Shown piece after piece: positions 11,530 through 24,150 of a stretch of DNA of 64,000 nt. Numbering within the stretch: the first letter of the stretch is position 1; each line of letters begins with the position of its first letter. Made by a program: the position numbers and the translations under genes. The notes under the pieces were generated by a model. It was not told where the DNA came from. It saw only the letters and a list, made by a program, of their open reading frames with translations, and did not search any database. Where the stretch lies: the NCBI GenBank assembly GCA_026724425.1, contig JAIUCV010000003.1, positions 47,889,283 through 47,953,282 on the forward strand, given 5' to 3'. Origin of the DNA: Erythrophleum ivorense. Lineage: Eukaryota > Streptophyta > Magnoliopsida > Fabales > Fabaceae.

Positions 11530-13900
11530 TGATAAGTACTAATTTTTATATATTTTATCCACATTTATTATTGTTTTTAATGATTAATTTGAGCTTAAAT
11601 GGATTTATTATGCAATATTTGAAATTGTGGTTAATTTTGGAAAACAATATAAATTTGAATTAATAAGGAGAATTTTTGGATTTAAATTACTAAAATTTTA
11701 TTCTCCAAAACTCTTTGATGATTAAATATTTTCAATCCTTAAAACACTTTTTAATTTTGGGCAGAATTTTCTTTTGGACAAATGGATTAAAAAATTAAAA
11801 TGAATTAAGAAAAAAAAAAGAGTAGATGATAATTTTGTTTTTATTAATAATATATTATATTTTTATATACTGGCTTGGTTTTCTTGGGCAGAAAAACACA
11901 ACCGCAAGGCATGAAGAATGTAGCAACGTGGAAAGCTGGATAGAGTGCAGAAGAAACGCTTCTTTCTGGCTACTGTTCCTTCTCCTTCGTTGGACTGTCC
12001 GAGAAAAGGGAAGCTTGGGTAGAGAGGGACTGCAGAAGACTCGAGCAACTGAAGGAGCTAACGTGATGGCTGCAGCAGAGAAGAAAAGCAAGCCACGAGC
12101 TGAAAGAGTTCCACGAGGAAGCACCAGTCGAGCAGAACATGAAGAAGAAGATGCAACAGAAGCTTTCCACGTAAAAAGCAAAGTAAAGAAGCAGCTGTAA
12201 CATGCAGAAGCATCATGTGGTATTAAGAGAACGAAATTCCAAGAAGCCTCTGTTTTTGAGTTTAAGAATAGAGCAAGAGGAGCTGAACATGCAGAAGCTG
12301 AGCAACGACATGAGAAGAGAGCTGAAGGTGAAGCCATGCTGGACAATATAATTACAAGCTGAATGAACGAAGCTGGGAACGTGATAAAAGAAGAAGTAAC
12401 GCTGAGCTGAGTAGTACGTTGCTGGAGTAAAACGAGCTGAGAAACGAAGAAGCTACAGAAACAGTAGAAAGGGACGTGGAATATAAAATAAGCAGCGGGG
12501 CCCACACCTATACACACATGCAGAAACACGTAAGGAATCACGATGAAGAAACGCTGAAGCTAACTCGTGGGAAGGAAGATTGCTGGATCGAGAAATTGAA
12601 TGAGGAAGCTGCGAGTTGGAAGCTCCAGAATATGCACGAGCTGAACTTGCATGAGATGGGAGAAGAACGAGCTGAACTGGGCAGAATGTGGTTAATGCGA
12701 GATGAAGAAAGAAGCTGCATGTGAGCACGTGGAATCATTAAAACACACGTGAAGAGGAAGTAAGAAGCACGTGAATTTTAATCATTCAAAGGAGGCTTCA
12801 TTCTGCACGCCTCTACACTACATTCACATCTCCATATCCTAGTCCATTCAAAATTCATCCACTCACGTCTCTGAAAGTCACTCACGTCTCTATAATCTCG
12901 CAGCCCCTCATGCCTATATATATCAAGCCAATCCATCCCTTCATGGAAGCATCCACTCCACTCATCCATCCACACACCATTCATCATCCAAACCATTCAT
13001 CCATCCATCAAACCAGTCTCCCATTCCATCCATCATCCATCTCCATCATCCCATGAAGCCTTAATTCATCTTGTGGCTAGCAAGGAGGAAGCTCTTGGAG
13101 AAGCTTGAATCCATGGAGAAGATATAGAATATTTTGGCTAAGAATTTCCTTATTTTTCTTACACTTTTTCTCTTTCATTTATTTTCTTGGTTAAGATGTA
13201 TTTGATAAGGAAATTGTGTAATTATAATTAGTGGCTGGTTAGACACTGATTAGGAAATATTTTTGTTGATTAATTGATCTGCTTAATTTCAATATTATTT
13301 GAATTCCCATGTATGCTTCGAAGGTGTTTGATAAAATACATGAGTGAGCTTAATTGTTTAATTTGAAGATTCTTTAATGTTTAGTTGGTTAATTAAATAT
13401 TTAGGATGATTCAGAGGTTAATCAATTAGTTAATCAATCGAATTGAGTGTTCATTGATCTTAAAAACAAGAATTGACAATTTAATTTGGATGTGAGGTTT
13501 CAATTCAACATTAGATCGTTGATTTCTTGATTCTTGCATGGTTACTCAAGATAAATTGTTATGAACACAATTAGGAACTCTTAGGCCAGAATTAATCATA
13601 ATTAGATTAGGATAAGGATAGTGGATACCAAGGGACGAATCCAAAGCTAGTCACAAGACCATCTTTCGTTCATAATCTATACAATTAGGTAGAATTTAGG
13701 AATTTTAATTCAATTTAGTTTTAGGATAGTTTAATTAAATCAAAACCCCCTTTAGTTTAGAAATTTTAAAGTCTTTTAACATTTAGAAAACTCAATTTAA
13801 CATTGAACGCCAATTCCAAGGGAGATGACCTAGGTTGTGCCATTCGCTACATATTTTTTCAGCCTAGTATTATTTTGAGGGTTATGCGACAATCCACTCA
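11530..13900 (+). mobile_element. Solo LTR (family C) with perfect TSD CTACT
   Basis: The unit starts TGATAAGTACTAA and ends AATCCACTCA, 2371 bases, flanked by CTACT on both sides (11525-11529 and 13901-13905). Helitron coding sequence stops at the left copy and resumes at the right copy, so the interruption is an insertion. A TATA-like CTATATATATC near 12911-12925 and the closing region with CCAAGGGAGATGACCT support LTR orientation +. The middle (11900-12760) is purine-rich with many GAGCTGAAC-like words, which explains several long but meaningless minus-strand ORFs. Only one copy is in the window, so the retrotransposon lineage cannot be set. Confidence 0.8.
12930..13050 (+). repeat. Irregular CATC/CCAT-rich tract
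   Basis: CATCCA and CATTCATC words recur irregularly through this stretch of the family C LTR, a decayed simple repeat without coding sense. Confidence 0.6.
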
Positions 13901-13905
13901 CTACT

Positions 13906-16866
13906 CATGCAATGACACAATAGCATGCTAACAAAAAATTTTCTCTAATAATGACCACTTGCCCAAGCAAATGCTTTTTTTATGGCATCTATGTATTCCT
14001 GATCATCTTCTAGTAAGCCAAGTGCATAACATGTAGCTTTGAATATGGGATATACAATGTTGTCAACTATCTTTATCTTTTCACATGATCTAGGACCTTT
14101 CACCTTTGTAAGCAACACGCAAAGATAATACAATTCTCTTTGTGAAGGTGATGCATGAGTAATCCTTCCCATAGAAAAGCCTCTTTTCCTTAAAGTCCAA
14201 CTTCTTTTAAACTTATTATAAACATAATGATGAGGGAATTTAGCGTATGTGAGTGTTCTTACAAAAGAGTCATGATCATTTTGCTTCATCCATGAAAGAA
14301 ACATGGATTCTTTGACCCTTTCTTTGTGGACTATGTTAGGAACATATTCATTGCTATTGTAGCTAACAAATTGTTGATTGGGTAAATGAAAACTTAACCT
14401 TCCTACAATAGGATATCTATGATGAATGTCAAAAGAAAAGATTCGCCATGATACTTCACATGAAGATATGTATCTACAATCCAAATAATGCTTGATTTTA
14501 TTAAACATTTGTTGTGATTCACTTAAAGCATTGTTATTGTAGATGCTAGCAATGACTCAATCATTCCCTTTGCTAATGTACTTGAAGAGATATTTAATGG
14601 ATGTTGATTGATTTGTCTTTTTCAACATTTAGATGAGCTTGGAACAATTTTAACAAAATAGGATTATATGGGACAACAAAGCAGTTGTCAAATTGAACTC
14701 GTTTCTTTTCAATTGTTCTTCTATCATTTCTTCTTTTATATGTAGGATACCTCTCATCATCGATAACAGTATGATCTAAAAACTTTTTTGGAAAATATTT
14801 GCTACATGTACCATCTTTCATACATGGTGATCACACATTATTCTTTCCATATGGGCCATAAACCATATATATCCTCACTAAATCATATAATAATGGTGGG
14901 CATTGCTTGTTAGGTATTTCTGCTGAGATAATTTTATCAACATCTTTAGCATCTTTGAACATGTGATTAGGTTCAAGGAAGAGTAGATATGAGCATGTGG
15001 AAGTCCTCTCTTCTGGAATTCAATGGTATATATTTATATCGAAGATGTTAGAACCATATCTTAGTTTGGAGATTAAAAATTAATTAAGAATAATGACTTA
15101 TCAATAAAATAAATAATTAAAATTGCCCATAAAGCTAGGAATATATTTAAACAAACCTACTTTGATAGTACCAAAAATCTTTTCCTTTTTTATTACTTTG
15201 AGTAATGCTTGTAACTTCAACTTAAAGATCCTACAAAGTATATCAGGTCTATCTGTTGGAGATAATGAATTTCTTTTGCAAAAGCATTTGATCTCAGGCC
15301 ATGCAGGATTACAAGTAAAAGTTAAAAATATATCATGGTATCCTGCCCATCTACATATTGCCATTGTGTCCTTGTAATTTTGAATCATATATCTTGCACC
15401 TCCAGTAAAAGAGGATGGTAGTATAATTCTTTTACCAGTTGATGATGCATCAGTCTCACCTCGTATAATTGCGTTAGATAAACCATGATACAAATCAACT
15501 TTAAGCTCTTTTTGATAATTTCTAATGTAGTCAAGTTTCTATGATTCAATCATTGTGTATCCATCAATTATGAATTGCTGGAACAAACACTTTGCATGCA
15601 AAATGGTTGATTCTTCATTATGTCTAGTCATAAGCCTATAAGCAAAGTACTCTCTAATGGTAGGAGTTTTCTTCTTTTTGTGACTTGAAAGAGTTAATGT
15701 TTGATTTCAAGATCGTATCCATTATTTCCAAATGGAAATAGTAATGGATATTGTAGAGGAAGATAAGACTTATGAAGTTCATCGATATGCTTCAAAGCTC
15801 TAGATTTCTTCTCAACAATAATATCTCTAATACTATGACATATCAAAATCTCCAAACTAAGGCAACAACTTTTGATGTAGAAGGTAAATTGTATGTTCGA
15901 TTGTCTTGCTTTCCTTGTCTTCTTAAGCAAATTTTGACTTCTTCATGCTCTTGATGTTGCAAGATTTGAGATGCAAGCCTATATTTTTGGACCAATGAAT
16001 TAACTTGATCTAAAACATTATTGATCATTTCTATGATCTTTGGATCAAAATTTGATGAATCTGCATGATTGCTACAAATAAAATAGACCAAATAATTAAT
16101 TTCCATAAAGTTAGGAATGTAAAAAATATCTAAAATTAAATGATATGTATGAATAATTCCTTACCTCACAACTAGTATACGATTGTTAATTTCATTCTCT
16201 GTATCATAAATGTATAATTGAGAATAAATTGCTTTACATCCTTCAAGAGGCAACAGACTTCCTATATAGTGTTAATTTTGTCCCGATATTACAAAAGAAT
16301 AAGGGCCACCACCAGAGTTTATTGACTGTTAAATTCTACTACCCATTGATGTAAATGAGAACATATTATTGTATGCTCTTATATTTGCTAGGAAGTTGTT
16401 TGAGGCTGATGAGTTTTTGTCAAAGAGAGGTCATGCAAAACTTGTGAAGGTTGCTTCAAACTTGGTATAATAATTTTACCATGATAGCAACATAATGAAA
16501 ATGCAAGAGACTAATTATTTGATACTATTTTAACTCTTTCATTTAATCACGTTATTGCTCCACAAAATTGGCACTCATATATTGAATCACCTACATCCAA
16601 ATAATCTAAAAGATAAGTATGTAAATAACATTAGTGTTGATGTCAAATACAAGGAATATAAGTTTAATGAGATCTGATTAGTTAGTAATCAACCTGTAAA
16701 TGCAAAATTCACGCATTGTTCACTATTATCATCTTCTAAGGAATAAAATTCATTAATAGACTCATCAGAATCAGATGGAGCATCATCTACAAAATAGTGT
16801 AATATTGTAACTTAAATTCATTACTTGTGTAAATAAGTTTAAAGGAAATTATATAAAATCTAAAGC
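13906..16866 (-). pseudogene. Helitron RepHel: N-terminal and HUH Rep domain
   Basis: This replicase nicks and rejoins single strands. From 16866 downward: an acidic exon (about 16793-16700, preceded by a TTTTGTAG acceptor), a segment DYLDVGDSIYECQFCGA (about 16606-16556), then GGGPYSF, IGSLLPLEG and QLYIYDTENE (16310-16170), YNLPSTSKV and LQYPLLFPFGNNGY (about 15880-15720). The Rep core follows with FTCNPAWPEI (about 15320-15290), the HUH motif PHAH at 15000-14989, KYFPKKF (about 14790) and KYLFKY at 14595-14578. The section 14508-13945 (open frame) reads YLDCRYISSCE, WRIFSF and GRLSFHLPNQQ. Many frameshifts and stops disable it. It is cut at 16867 by a solo LTR and at 13905 by another. Confidence 0.9.
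14989..15000 (-). other. HUH (His-x-His) motif of Helitron Rep
   Basis: The minus strand reads GLPHAHI, the metal-binding motif of HUH endonucleases. The next bases fit LLFLEPNHMF only after a one-base frame change, so a frameshift lies directly behind the motif. Confidence 0.8.
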
Positions 16867-19800
16867 TGTAACATCCAATTTCTCCATAAACATTAAAAAT
16901 GTGCCAAATATTAAAGGAAGTCCTCTAAATAGAAAGATTCGAGGTTAAATAAAATTAGCATAAAATTCTAAAGAATTGAAAATGAGAATACAAGGCTTAA
17001 GATGCTCAAAAACCAAAACCAAAAGAGTTAGGAAAATTTGCCAAAATAAGTTGGGGCATTTTTGTAATTTTTGAAAAGTTTGAAAAACTCACAGGAGGGC
17101 TTTTTAAATGAGAAATTTGAGCTTTCTATAATTCTCAAAGGCCTTAAAAATTATGAGAACTCCCAGAACAGTTAAAACTCCTCTAGTGAACGATTCCAGC
17201 AAAGAGTTGACTGAAACTTTGACTGAATGGTTTAGAATGGTTTCAAATCCAATTTGGGTAAAACCAAAGGCAATTTATAAGTTTGAGGACCCAAATTTTA
17301 TGATGGAAAAAATCGTTCTCGAAAAGGAGTTGAAATGAAGTCATGAAGAAACCATGGTTTAGGGACTAAAATGAAAAGTAAAAAAGTTGTATAAAGTGAC
17401 CCTTTAGCTTCTTAAAACACATTCAGTTCTTCTCCTCCTTTCCTAACCAACATATATTCTGTCCAAAATAGAGGAGAGCTTAGCCAAGGAAGGGCGCACA
17501 AGAGGAGAGCCAAGAACAGAGGAAAGGCTAGCAAAAAGGTAAGAAAATCTTAGATTTTCATGGTTCTTCCTTTACAAATGTTGTTCCTCTCCTTCTCCTC
17601 TTCATTTCTATGGTTTTCATGGCTTATATAAATTTTTTTTGTGGTTGGTCCAAAGGAAAAATTTTAGAATTTCAAGGAGAAGCTTGAAGCAATGGAGAGA
17701 GAGCTTGAAAAAGTCTTGAAACAAGGTAAGCTTCTTAGCTTTTCATGCTTCTTTTCTTGCTCTTCCTCCATGTGATTTTTGTTTAGCCCATAGCCCATCC
17801 AATAAGAGTTGAATTTTGACCATATCAAGGGAAGAACAAATGTTTTAGAGCATGGGAATTTAGAATAGGCAAGTGGAATCAAAAAGAGAAGCAAGAAATT
17901 CAAGTTAGCACAACTTGGGGTTTTGAAACAAATGATAAAATCTGATTTTCCCTAGAGATATTCTAGTTTATTTAAGACATGGTATGAGTCCCTTAAACCT
18001 CTAGGAAGCTTTACATGAGCCATTCCCTTCAAGAAAATAAAGACAACTCTATAGGCTCCATACACTTGCTATATCTAGGCCAAGGAGGCTTGGAGCACCT
18101 AGAGAGAGTTTTAATTTGTTCTAAGGCTAGAATAGGACTAGACATGATATGAGAACATCAAAGGAAGCCTTGAAAAAAATTTAGAAGCCATGGAATGTGA
18201 GATGGAGGTGTAAGCTCTATAATGGGACATAAAGAAGCAACTCACAGCTAGGCTCCTTAGAATGAATGTGTGATGACTCCAAGGAGTTTAAATAAAGTCA
18301 AGAATCATAGATTGAAGGAGAAATGGAGCCAAGATCACGAATTTCTATAGTTGCTTCATTAGATTTTTTATGGAACCATAAGTATATCTTAGAACTAAGC
18401 AAGCCTCCATAGAGTGTGTGAGAAGCTTAAGCTTGCTCCTATGTGTAATTTATGTCTCTTTTAATGTGTCTAGGGCAAGAGAACCAATGGCCACCTAGTT
18501 GCAAGGCATGGCCAAGAAAGGGGAGAAGAATCCTAAGAGAAAAGTGTAACACCATATTTATAGAACTCATCTCATATAAATTCTAGGCTTCCTTCCATGA
18601 ACAACACAAGAGGAAGAAGGAAACTAATTAAAAATAATCAATTCAATTGCGTTATGTCACGGATAAAATTTTTATTCAGTGTTTTGTGGGTCATATGGAC
18701 TCATCCATTTCATTCTCACATTTAAATACACAAATACAACTTATAACAAACTTAAGAGCCTAGAACTCGTGCAAGTAGAAGGTGTACATGAAAATATAGT
18801 GTGCAGCCTCGGGTTGGAATTCTAGAATTCTGACATGAACTTTACAAAATCATAACTAATTTTAAAAAAATAAAAATCATACACAATATACCATTCTAGA
18901 AATCTAAAGATGTCTACTTTATGATAAAAATAAATTCAGAGCACAACAGAGATTGATAGGCACCAGAAATTGATGGAACAGTACCAGAGGTTGATTGTCA
19001 TTACTAGTACTATCCTCTAACTTCAAAAATTCATATCTTCCTACTTAGATGTCCAATTTGGGTGATCTTAGTGGCCATGGAAAGTTTATGATTGTAAAAT
19101 TTTATAAGCATTGGACACCATTTAACCCTCAAATAACATAGCCCAAGTTACTGACCATATGAACAGTGTTTGTATCAGTTTAGCAGAAAAATGCTAACTT
19201 TAAAAAATCATAATTAATTCCATAGAGTTCAAATAATTTGGTCTTTAGCTTCCCAAAAATTATGAATAAGATCTATAAGCATGACAAATTTCATGGTAAA
19301 ATCGTTCATTTAGTCAGATTTTGACATTGGGTTGCATAATGGTCATTTTTCATGTCTTATTAGTGGTCCAAATGGTCCAAAATTGCTTCTAAGACAACTA
19401 TAGACACTTGAGCATGTAGAAAAGCACCAAAATGGTCTACTAAACTTGTCTCAAAGGTGCACAGACCCAGATTTCTCAAACTCATTCTTGCACCCTAAGT
19501 TATGCACAAGATTGTACATGCTAGTTCTTGCCATTCCATACCAAAATCATGCTATTTCATACATATGGCATTAAATCTCATACATACATCATATATTTAC
19601 ATATTTACATGTGCTCATAAGGTCATACAACATATACAATAAAGGATTACATCATGTGCTACTCATATAGCTACAATTTAGCATTTTCACACACTTGGTT
19701 GTCAATCTTCATTATCTAGGCTTGGTGGCTTCCATTCCTTTGCCCACTTGGTCCACTTAGACATGTTAGACATATTAGGAGGAAGGAATGAGATTCTAGG

Positions 19801-22800
19801 AATCTCAATAGCTCTTCTCCCTTTCAATCACACATAAAGAATGCAAATATATGTCTAAAAGTATGTGTTTGACTATTATGGAACATGTGAGCATTCAAGA
19901 AACATTCTTGGCATTTTAAAAAGTCATACATAGCATGTATAGGCTTCCGAAGTAAGTGGATTAGCCTCACCCATTTTCTTCAAAGATTTTGGACTTACCT
20001 CACCCTTTTTTCTTTAAGCCTTTGAACTAGGACTTGCTCTTGGGAGACTCTTAGCTTTATCTCAACCATTCTTAAGGGTTCTTGGCTCATCCTCACCATG
20101 GCTAGAGGGTTCTTGGCTTCACCACACTCAAGCAAACCAAAGTAAAGTAACAAGATATCATTTGAATGCATAAAATAACATCATGATACCATGGCATATA
20201 AAATCATGCTAGGACACATTTTATGGCTTAACAGCTACATACACACATTTAAAGATAAGATAACATTTATCCATGCATGAGAGAAAGGAGAGAGAGCTAC
20301 CTTTGTTACAATTGCAATTTTTTTCTCTTAAATTTGGTTGCTCTTGCTCGGCCCCACACACACAAGAAGGTAAAGATTATTTTTCTTAGTCTAGACACAT
20401 CATATGGAAGCCAATTATACTTTTGAAGCAAATTCTAAAGCCATACATTCACTAGAAAGCTAGGTAGTTCATATGGCTCCTTTATGGTTCCATAATGCAC
20501 TTAATGAAGCAACCTTAAGAAAAAATCATCTTAGTTCCATTTTCTCCATCCATTTATGATTCTTGACTCTATTTAAACCTCTTGGAGCTATCACACAATT
20601 AAAACAAGAAGCCTAACTAGGTGTTACTTCTTTAAGCTATAATATAGAACCTATAGTATTGTCTCACTATCTATGGATTCTAAAATTTTTCCAAGGCTTC
20701 CTTTCATCCTCTACCATCATATATGACTCAAAAATAAACTTGGAACAAATTAAGACTATCCCTAGGTGCTCCATCTAGCTTAGGCCAAGGCTAGGCTTCA
20801 AGGAAGCACCAAATGGATTTGTTTCATTTTCTTGATGGAAGATGCATATCAGGAGCCTTCTAGGGATCTTAGGAGCTCATCTAGACACTTATTTAAGCCT
20901 AGGAATTATTATATCAAATCAAAATTTTGGTGGAACACTTGAAACCCTAACTTTGCTATCTTGAAATCTAATCGCTTTTACTTGATTTTCTTTGTATAAT
21001 CTAAATTCTCACACCTTAGTTCATATGATTCATTCTTGGTTCTACCCAAAAACACTCTCCCCTTGGCTGGCTACAAGGAGGATGAAATGCACGCAAGAAG
21101 AACAAGAAAAGTGAAGCATGGAAACTAAAAATTTCACCTTGATTTCAAGCTTTTCTTGAATACTTTCCCTTTTCTTCTAGCTCTCCTCCTCAAATCCAAA
21201 TTTTCCCCCTTAGGTCTAACCTCAAAAAAGCACCCAAAACCTTAATAAAACCATGGAAAGGAAGAGGGGAAGGAGGAGAAGAAGTTTAGTGAAGGAAAGT
21301 TCTTGAAAAACCAAGATTTTCATACCTTTCTTGTCTTGTTTTCCCTCTTCCTCTTGCTTCCTCTTGTGTGTCATTTTCCCTTGCTCTCACTTCTATTCTT
21401 GGGCAGAAATAAAGTCAGCTCTAAGAGGGAGAGAAGAAGGCGTGAAATAAGAAGGGGTTTCTTGAAGCTTCTTTTTGAAAAATTCTAATTTTGCCCTTCA
21501 TTCTTGGTATTTTTGTTTCTAATTTGTTTTAGCTCCTTTTTTAGAACTATCTTTTCCATCATAAAATTTAGGTCCTTAATCTTATTAAATGCCTTTGGAA
21601 TCACTCAATTTGGAGCTAAAACCTTCTTGAACGAATCAGTCAAAGTTCAGGCTCATCGCTGTTAGAAAATGTCTATCAGAGGGGCTTTAATTGTCCCAGG
21701 GCTTTCCATGATTTTCAAAGCCTCTGAGAACCCTAGAGAACTCAAATTTACCACTTAAAAAGCCCTTCTGTTAGAATTTTAAAAATTACCTAAAATTATG
21801 AAAATGCTATTACGTTTCATCACCTTTTCATTAAAATCCGTTTGGCTATTCTGGCTCTAGTTTCAGGGCACCTCTACCCTTGACTCATCATTATTTGAGT
21901 TGTAGAATATTATTTTAATTTTATTGAACCTCAAATCACTCTATCTAGAGGACTTCCTTTCATATCCGATAAAATTCATGTGTTTACGGAGAAACTATAC
22001 ATTATGTTTCTCATGTTTTCTTTCATTTTCAAAGAATTAGATATTACAAAAAGTGTGTGCAATTGCTCCAAGGTAGCTCTTTAACATTTCTCTCATGCAT
22101 TCTTGGGTATTTTCTTGTCTTTGGATGTTTGTATGTATGTTTATGCCATGAGAAATGTTTCTATCTATTTCCTATATATTATGGTACCATGATATTTTTG
22201 AAATGTGTTTTGACTTGAATGGGTATAGTGATGCCAAAAGTCCCTTAGCAAGGGTGAAGATGTATCAAAAGTCCTTAGGATTGGGTGAGATAAAGTCAAA
22301 AGTTTTAAGAAGAGTAAGGCTTAGTCAAAAGTCTCTTGAAAATGGGTGAGACAAATCTAAAAGTCTCAAGGAAAATGGGTGAGGCTAAACTAAGACCCTT
22401 GAGAGCTTATGTATAATATATATGAGTTTCTTGAATATGAAAAATGATTTATGTATGTTCATGACTAGCCTAAAAGACATGCATACATTTTTTAACTTGG
22501 ATTGCATCCATTATATATATTTGAAAGGATAAAGGGTTATTAAGATTTTTTGAATCTCACTCTTCCCCTCCACATGTCTAATTATGTCTAGGTGAGCTAA
22601 GTGGATCAAAGAGTGGAGGCCAAAGACCTTGAAGCATGACACTTTGACAAAGGAGAAAGAAAATAAATATTTTGATGTCAAGAGTTGTAATCACATGATA
22701 TATGAATGATGTAATTGACTGAACATATGTAAATTTATGTATTTATGATGAATAAATGGATTTTGGAACCATATGTGCATGTATGAGAAGGTTTGACATC

Positions 22801-24145
22801 TAAATGCCTTAGGATTCTTGTATGTAAGCTTAAGTTAGGAAGTTTTTTAAGATGCATGAGAATTTGGGCCACTTGGCAGCCTTTATATACTTATTTTAAC
22901 CATTCACACATGCCCAATTGGTTGCAGTTGGAGTAGTGGCCCTTTATGACATCTAAAAGTGCCACTTTTGCACCTTATACCCAAAACTAACCAAATGGAT
23001 GAATTTTTCCATGAAATTTGGCATGAATGTAGGTCTCATCTAGAGATTTCTGTTGAGCTAAGAACTACATTATTTGGAGATTTAGAGAATAAATTATGAA
23101 TTTCCAAAGTTGGGAAAATTTTTAGAATTGGTATCAGCACTGTTTATTTGGTCATTTTTTTCTCCTATGTCATTTGAAGGACAAATGATATCTAATGCTT
23201 ATAAAATTTTACACGCATAAACCAGTAATGATAATATTTTTATAGCATTTAAGAGAACATCATTTGGATTTATATTGAGGGAGATATGAATTTTTTAAGT
23301 TGGTAGTTAGTGCTAGAAATGTAAACAGACCCCTAGTACTATTCTATCACATTTAGTGAGCTAGATGCCATTCTCTTGATCTAGAACTATTTTTACTCAA
23401 TAGTATATATCCACAGATTTTCATAATGGTATGGTTTGCTAGGTTTTTATTTTTTTTAGAATTAGTTATGAATTTTTGAAATTTATATATGAAATTTGTG
23501 ATAGCAAATTCGGGCAATTAGACTTTTGGTGCTATTCTATTATCATTCATGATCTAGTTGATACTTTTATGGTCTAGAATGATTTTTAACCTATGGTTGA
23601 CATTCAAGGCTTTCCAAGAAGCTATCATTTGCTTGATTTTGTTTTTTTTTTTAGAATTAATTATGATTTTCCAAAATTTATGTTAGTAACTTATCCTTAG
23701 AACTCGAGGTAAGCAAATCTGTTTTGAGGAAAATGACTTCAAACCCGAGACTTGCATGATGAATTATGGTGTTCTTGATATGATTAAGTATATTATTAAT
23801 AGAAGAAAGGGTTGGTAAACTCATGTGGCCCATTTGACCAAGTTCGAGCTCACTTAGTTTAGGAGAAAATATGCAAACCTATGGTTTGATGTGTGTTGTG
23901 ATGTGATTTTGTGGAATATGACTTGTAGCCAATTTTTGAGCTTCCAATTATGTCATTTATAGTTGAACAAATGTGTTGAGGATGGTTATTGCATTTGGCT
24001 AGCTCATATGATATATTTGGCCATTAATGAGTTATTTTAGCATTGCATTTCGATCATTCCCATTGCTAAAAGCTTGAAATTCATGAAAATAACTTTCTAA
24101 CCCATTTGTGACGTAATATGGAAGGTGCCTTGATATGGTATTATA
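16867..24145 (+). mobile_element. Solo LTR, family A, split by a second family A solo LTR
   Basis: The unit starts TGTAACATCCAATTTCTCC at 16867 and ends TATGGTATTATA at 24145, close to the family end TATGGTGTTACA. Flanks AAAGC (16862-16866) and GAAGC (24146-24150) form a TSD with one mismatch. Removing the nested unit at 18545-22048 plus its duplicated 5 bases leaves about 3770 bases, close to the 3849-base solo LTR at 45602. Shared phrases include the region near 17150-17340 and the block near 22550-22640 (TTTGAATCTCAC, then GATCAAAGAGTGGAGG). It sits in the RepHel N-terminal region, just upstream of the acidic exon. Confidence 0.8.
18545..22048 (-). mobile_element. Nested solo LTR, family A, perfect TSD AAAAG
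   Basis: Read on minus the unit begins TGTAATATCTAATTC at 22048 and ends GGTGTTACA at 18545, 3504 bases. Perfect 5-bp copies AAAAG flank it (18540-18544 and 22049-22053). The host LTR phrase GAGAAAAGTGTG is restored across the gap, which proves insertion. Near its start the minus strand shares long stretches with other family A LTRs, for example the part with TTTGACTGATTCGTTCAAG and CCAAATTGAGTGATTCC. It is therefore a family A LTR inserted head-to-tail-inverted into an older family A LTR. Confidence 0.9.
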
Positions 24146-24150
24146 GAAGC

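Noticed and set aside
11855..12541. A 228-codon minus-strand open frame rich in Ser, Phe and Leu, and overlapping frames on both strands
   Set aside because: It lies wholly inside a solo LTR with a biased purine-rich composition that removes stop codons; no domain or motif.
23740..23780. Possible right end of the 16867 LTR at GAATTATGGTGTTCT
   Set aside because: Family A sequence appears to continue past it (a GAATATGACTTGTA phrase near 23922), and the end at 24145 gives a near-perfect TSD and the expected length.
24130..24150. Primer-binding-like TGGTATTATAGAAGC after the 16867 LTR
   Set aside because: The similarity to the methionine tRNA site is weak; the same bases are explained by the LTR end plus its target duplication.
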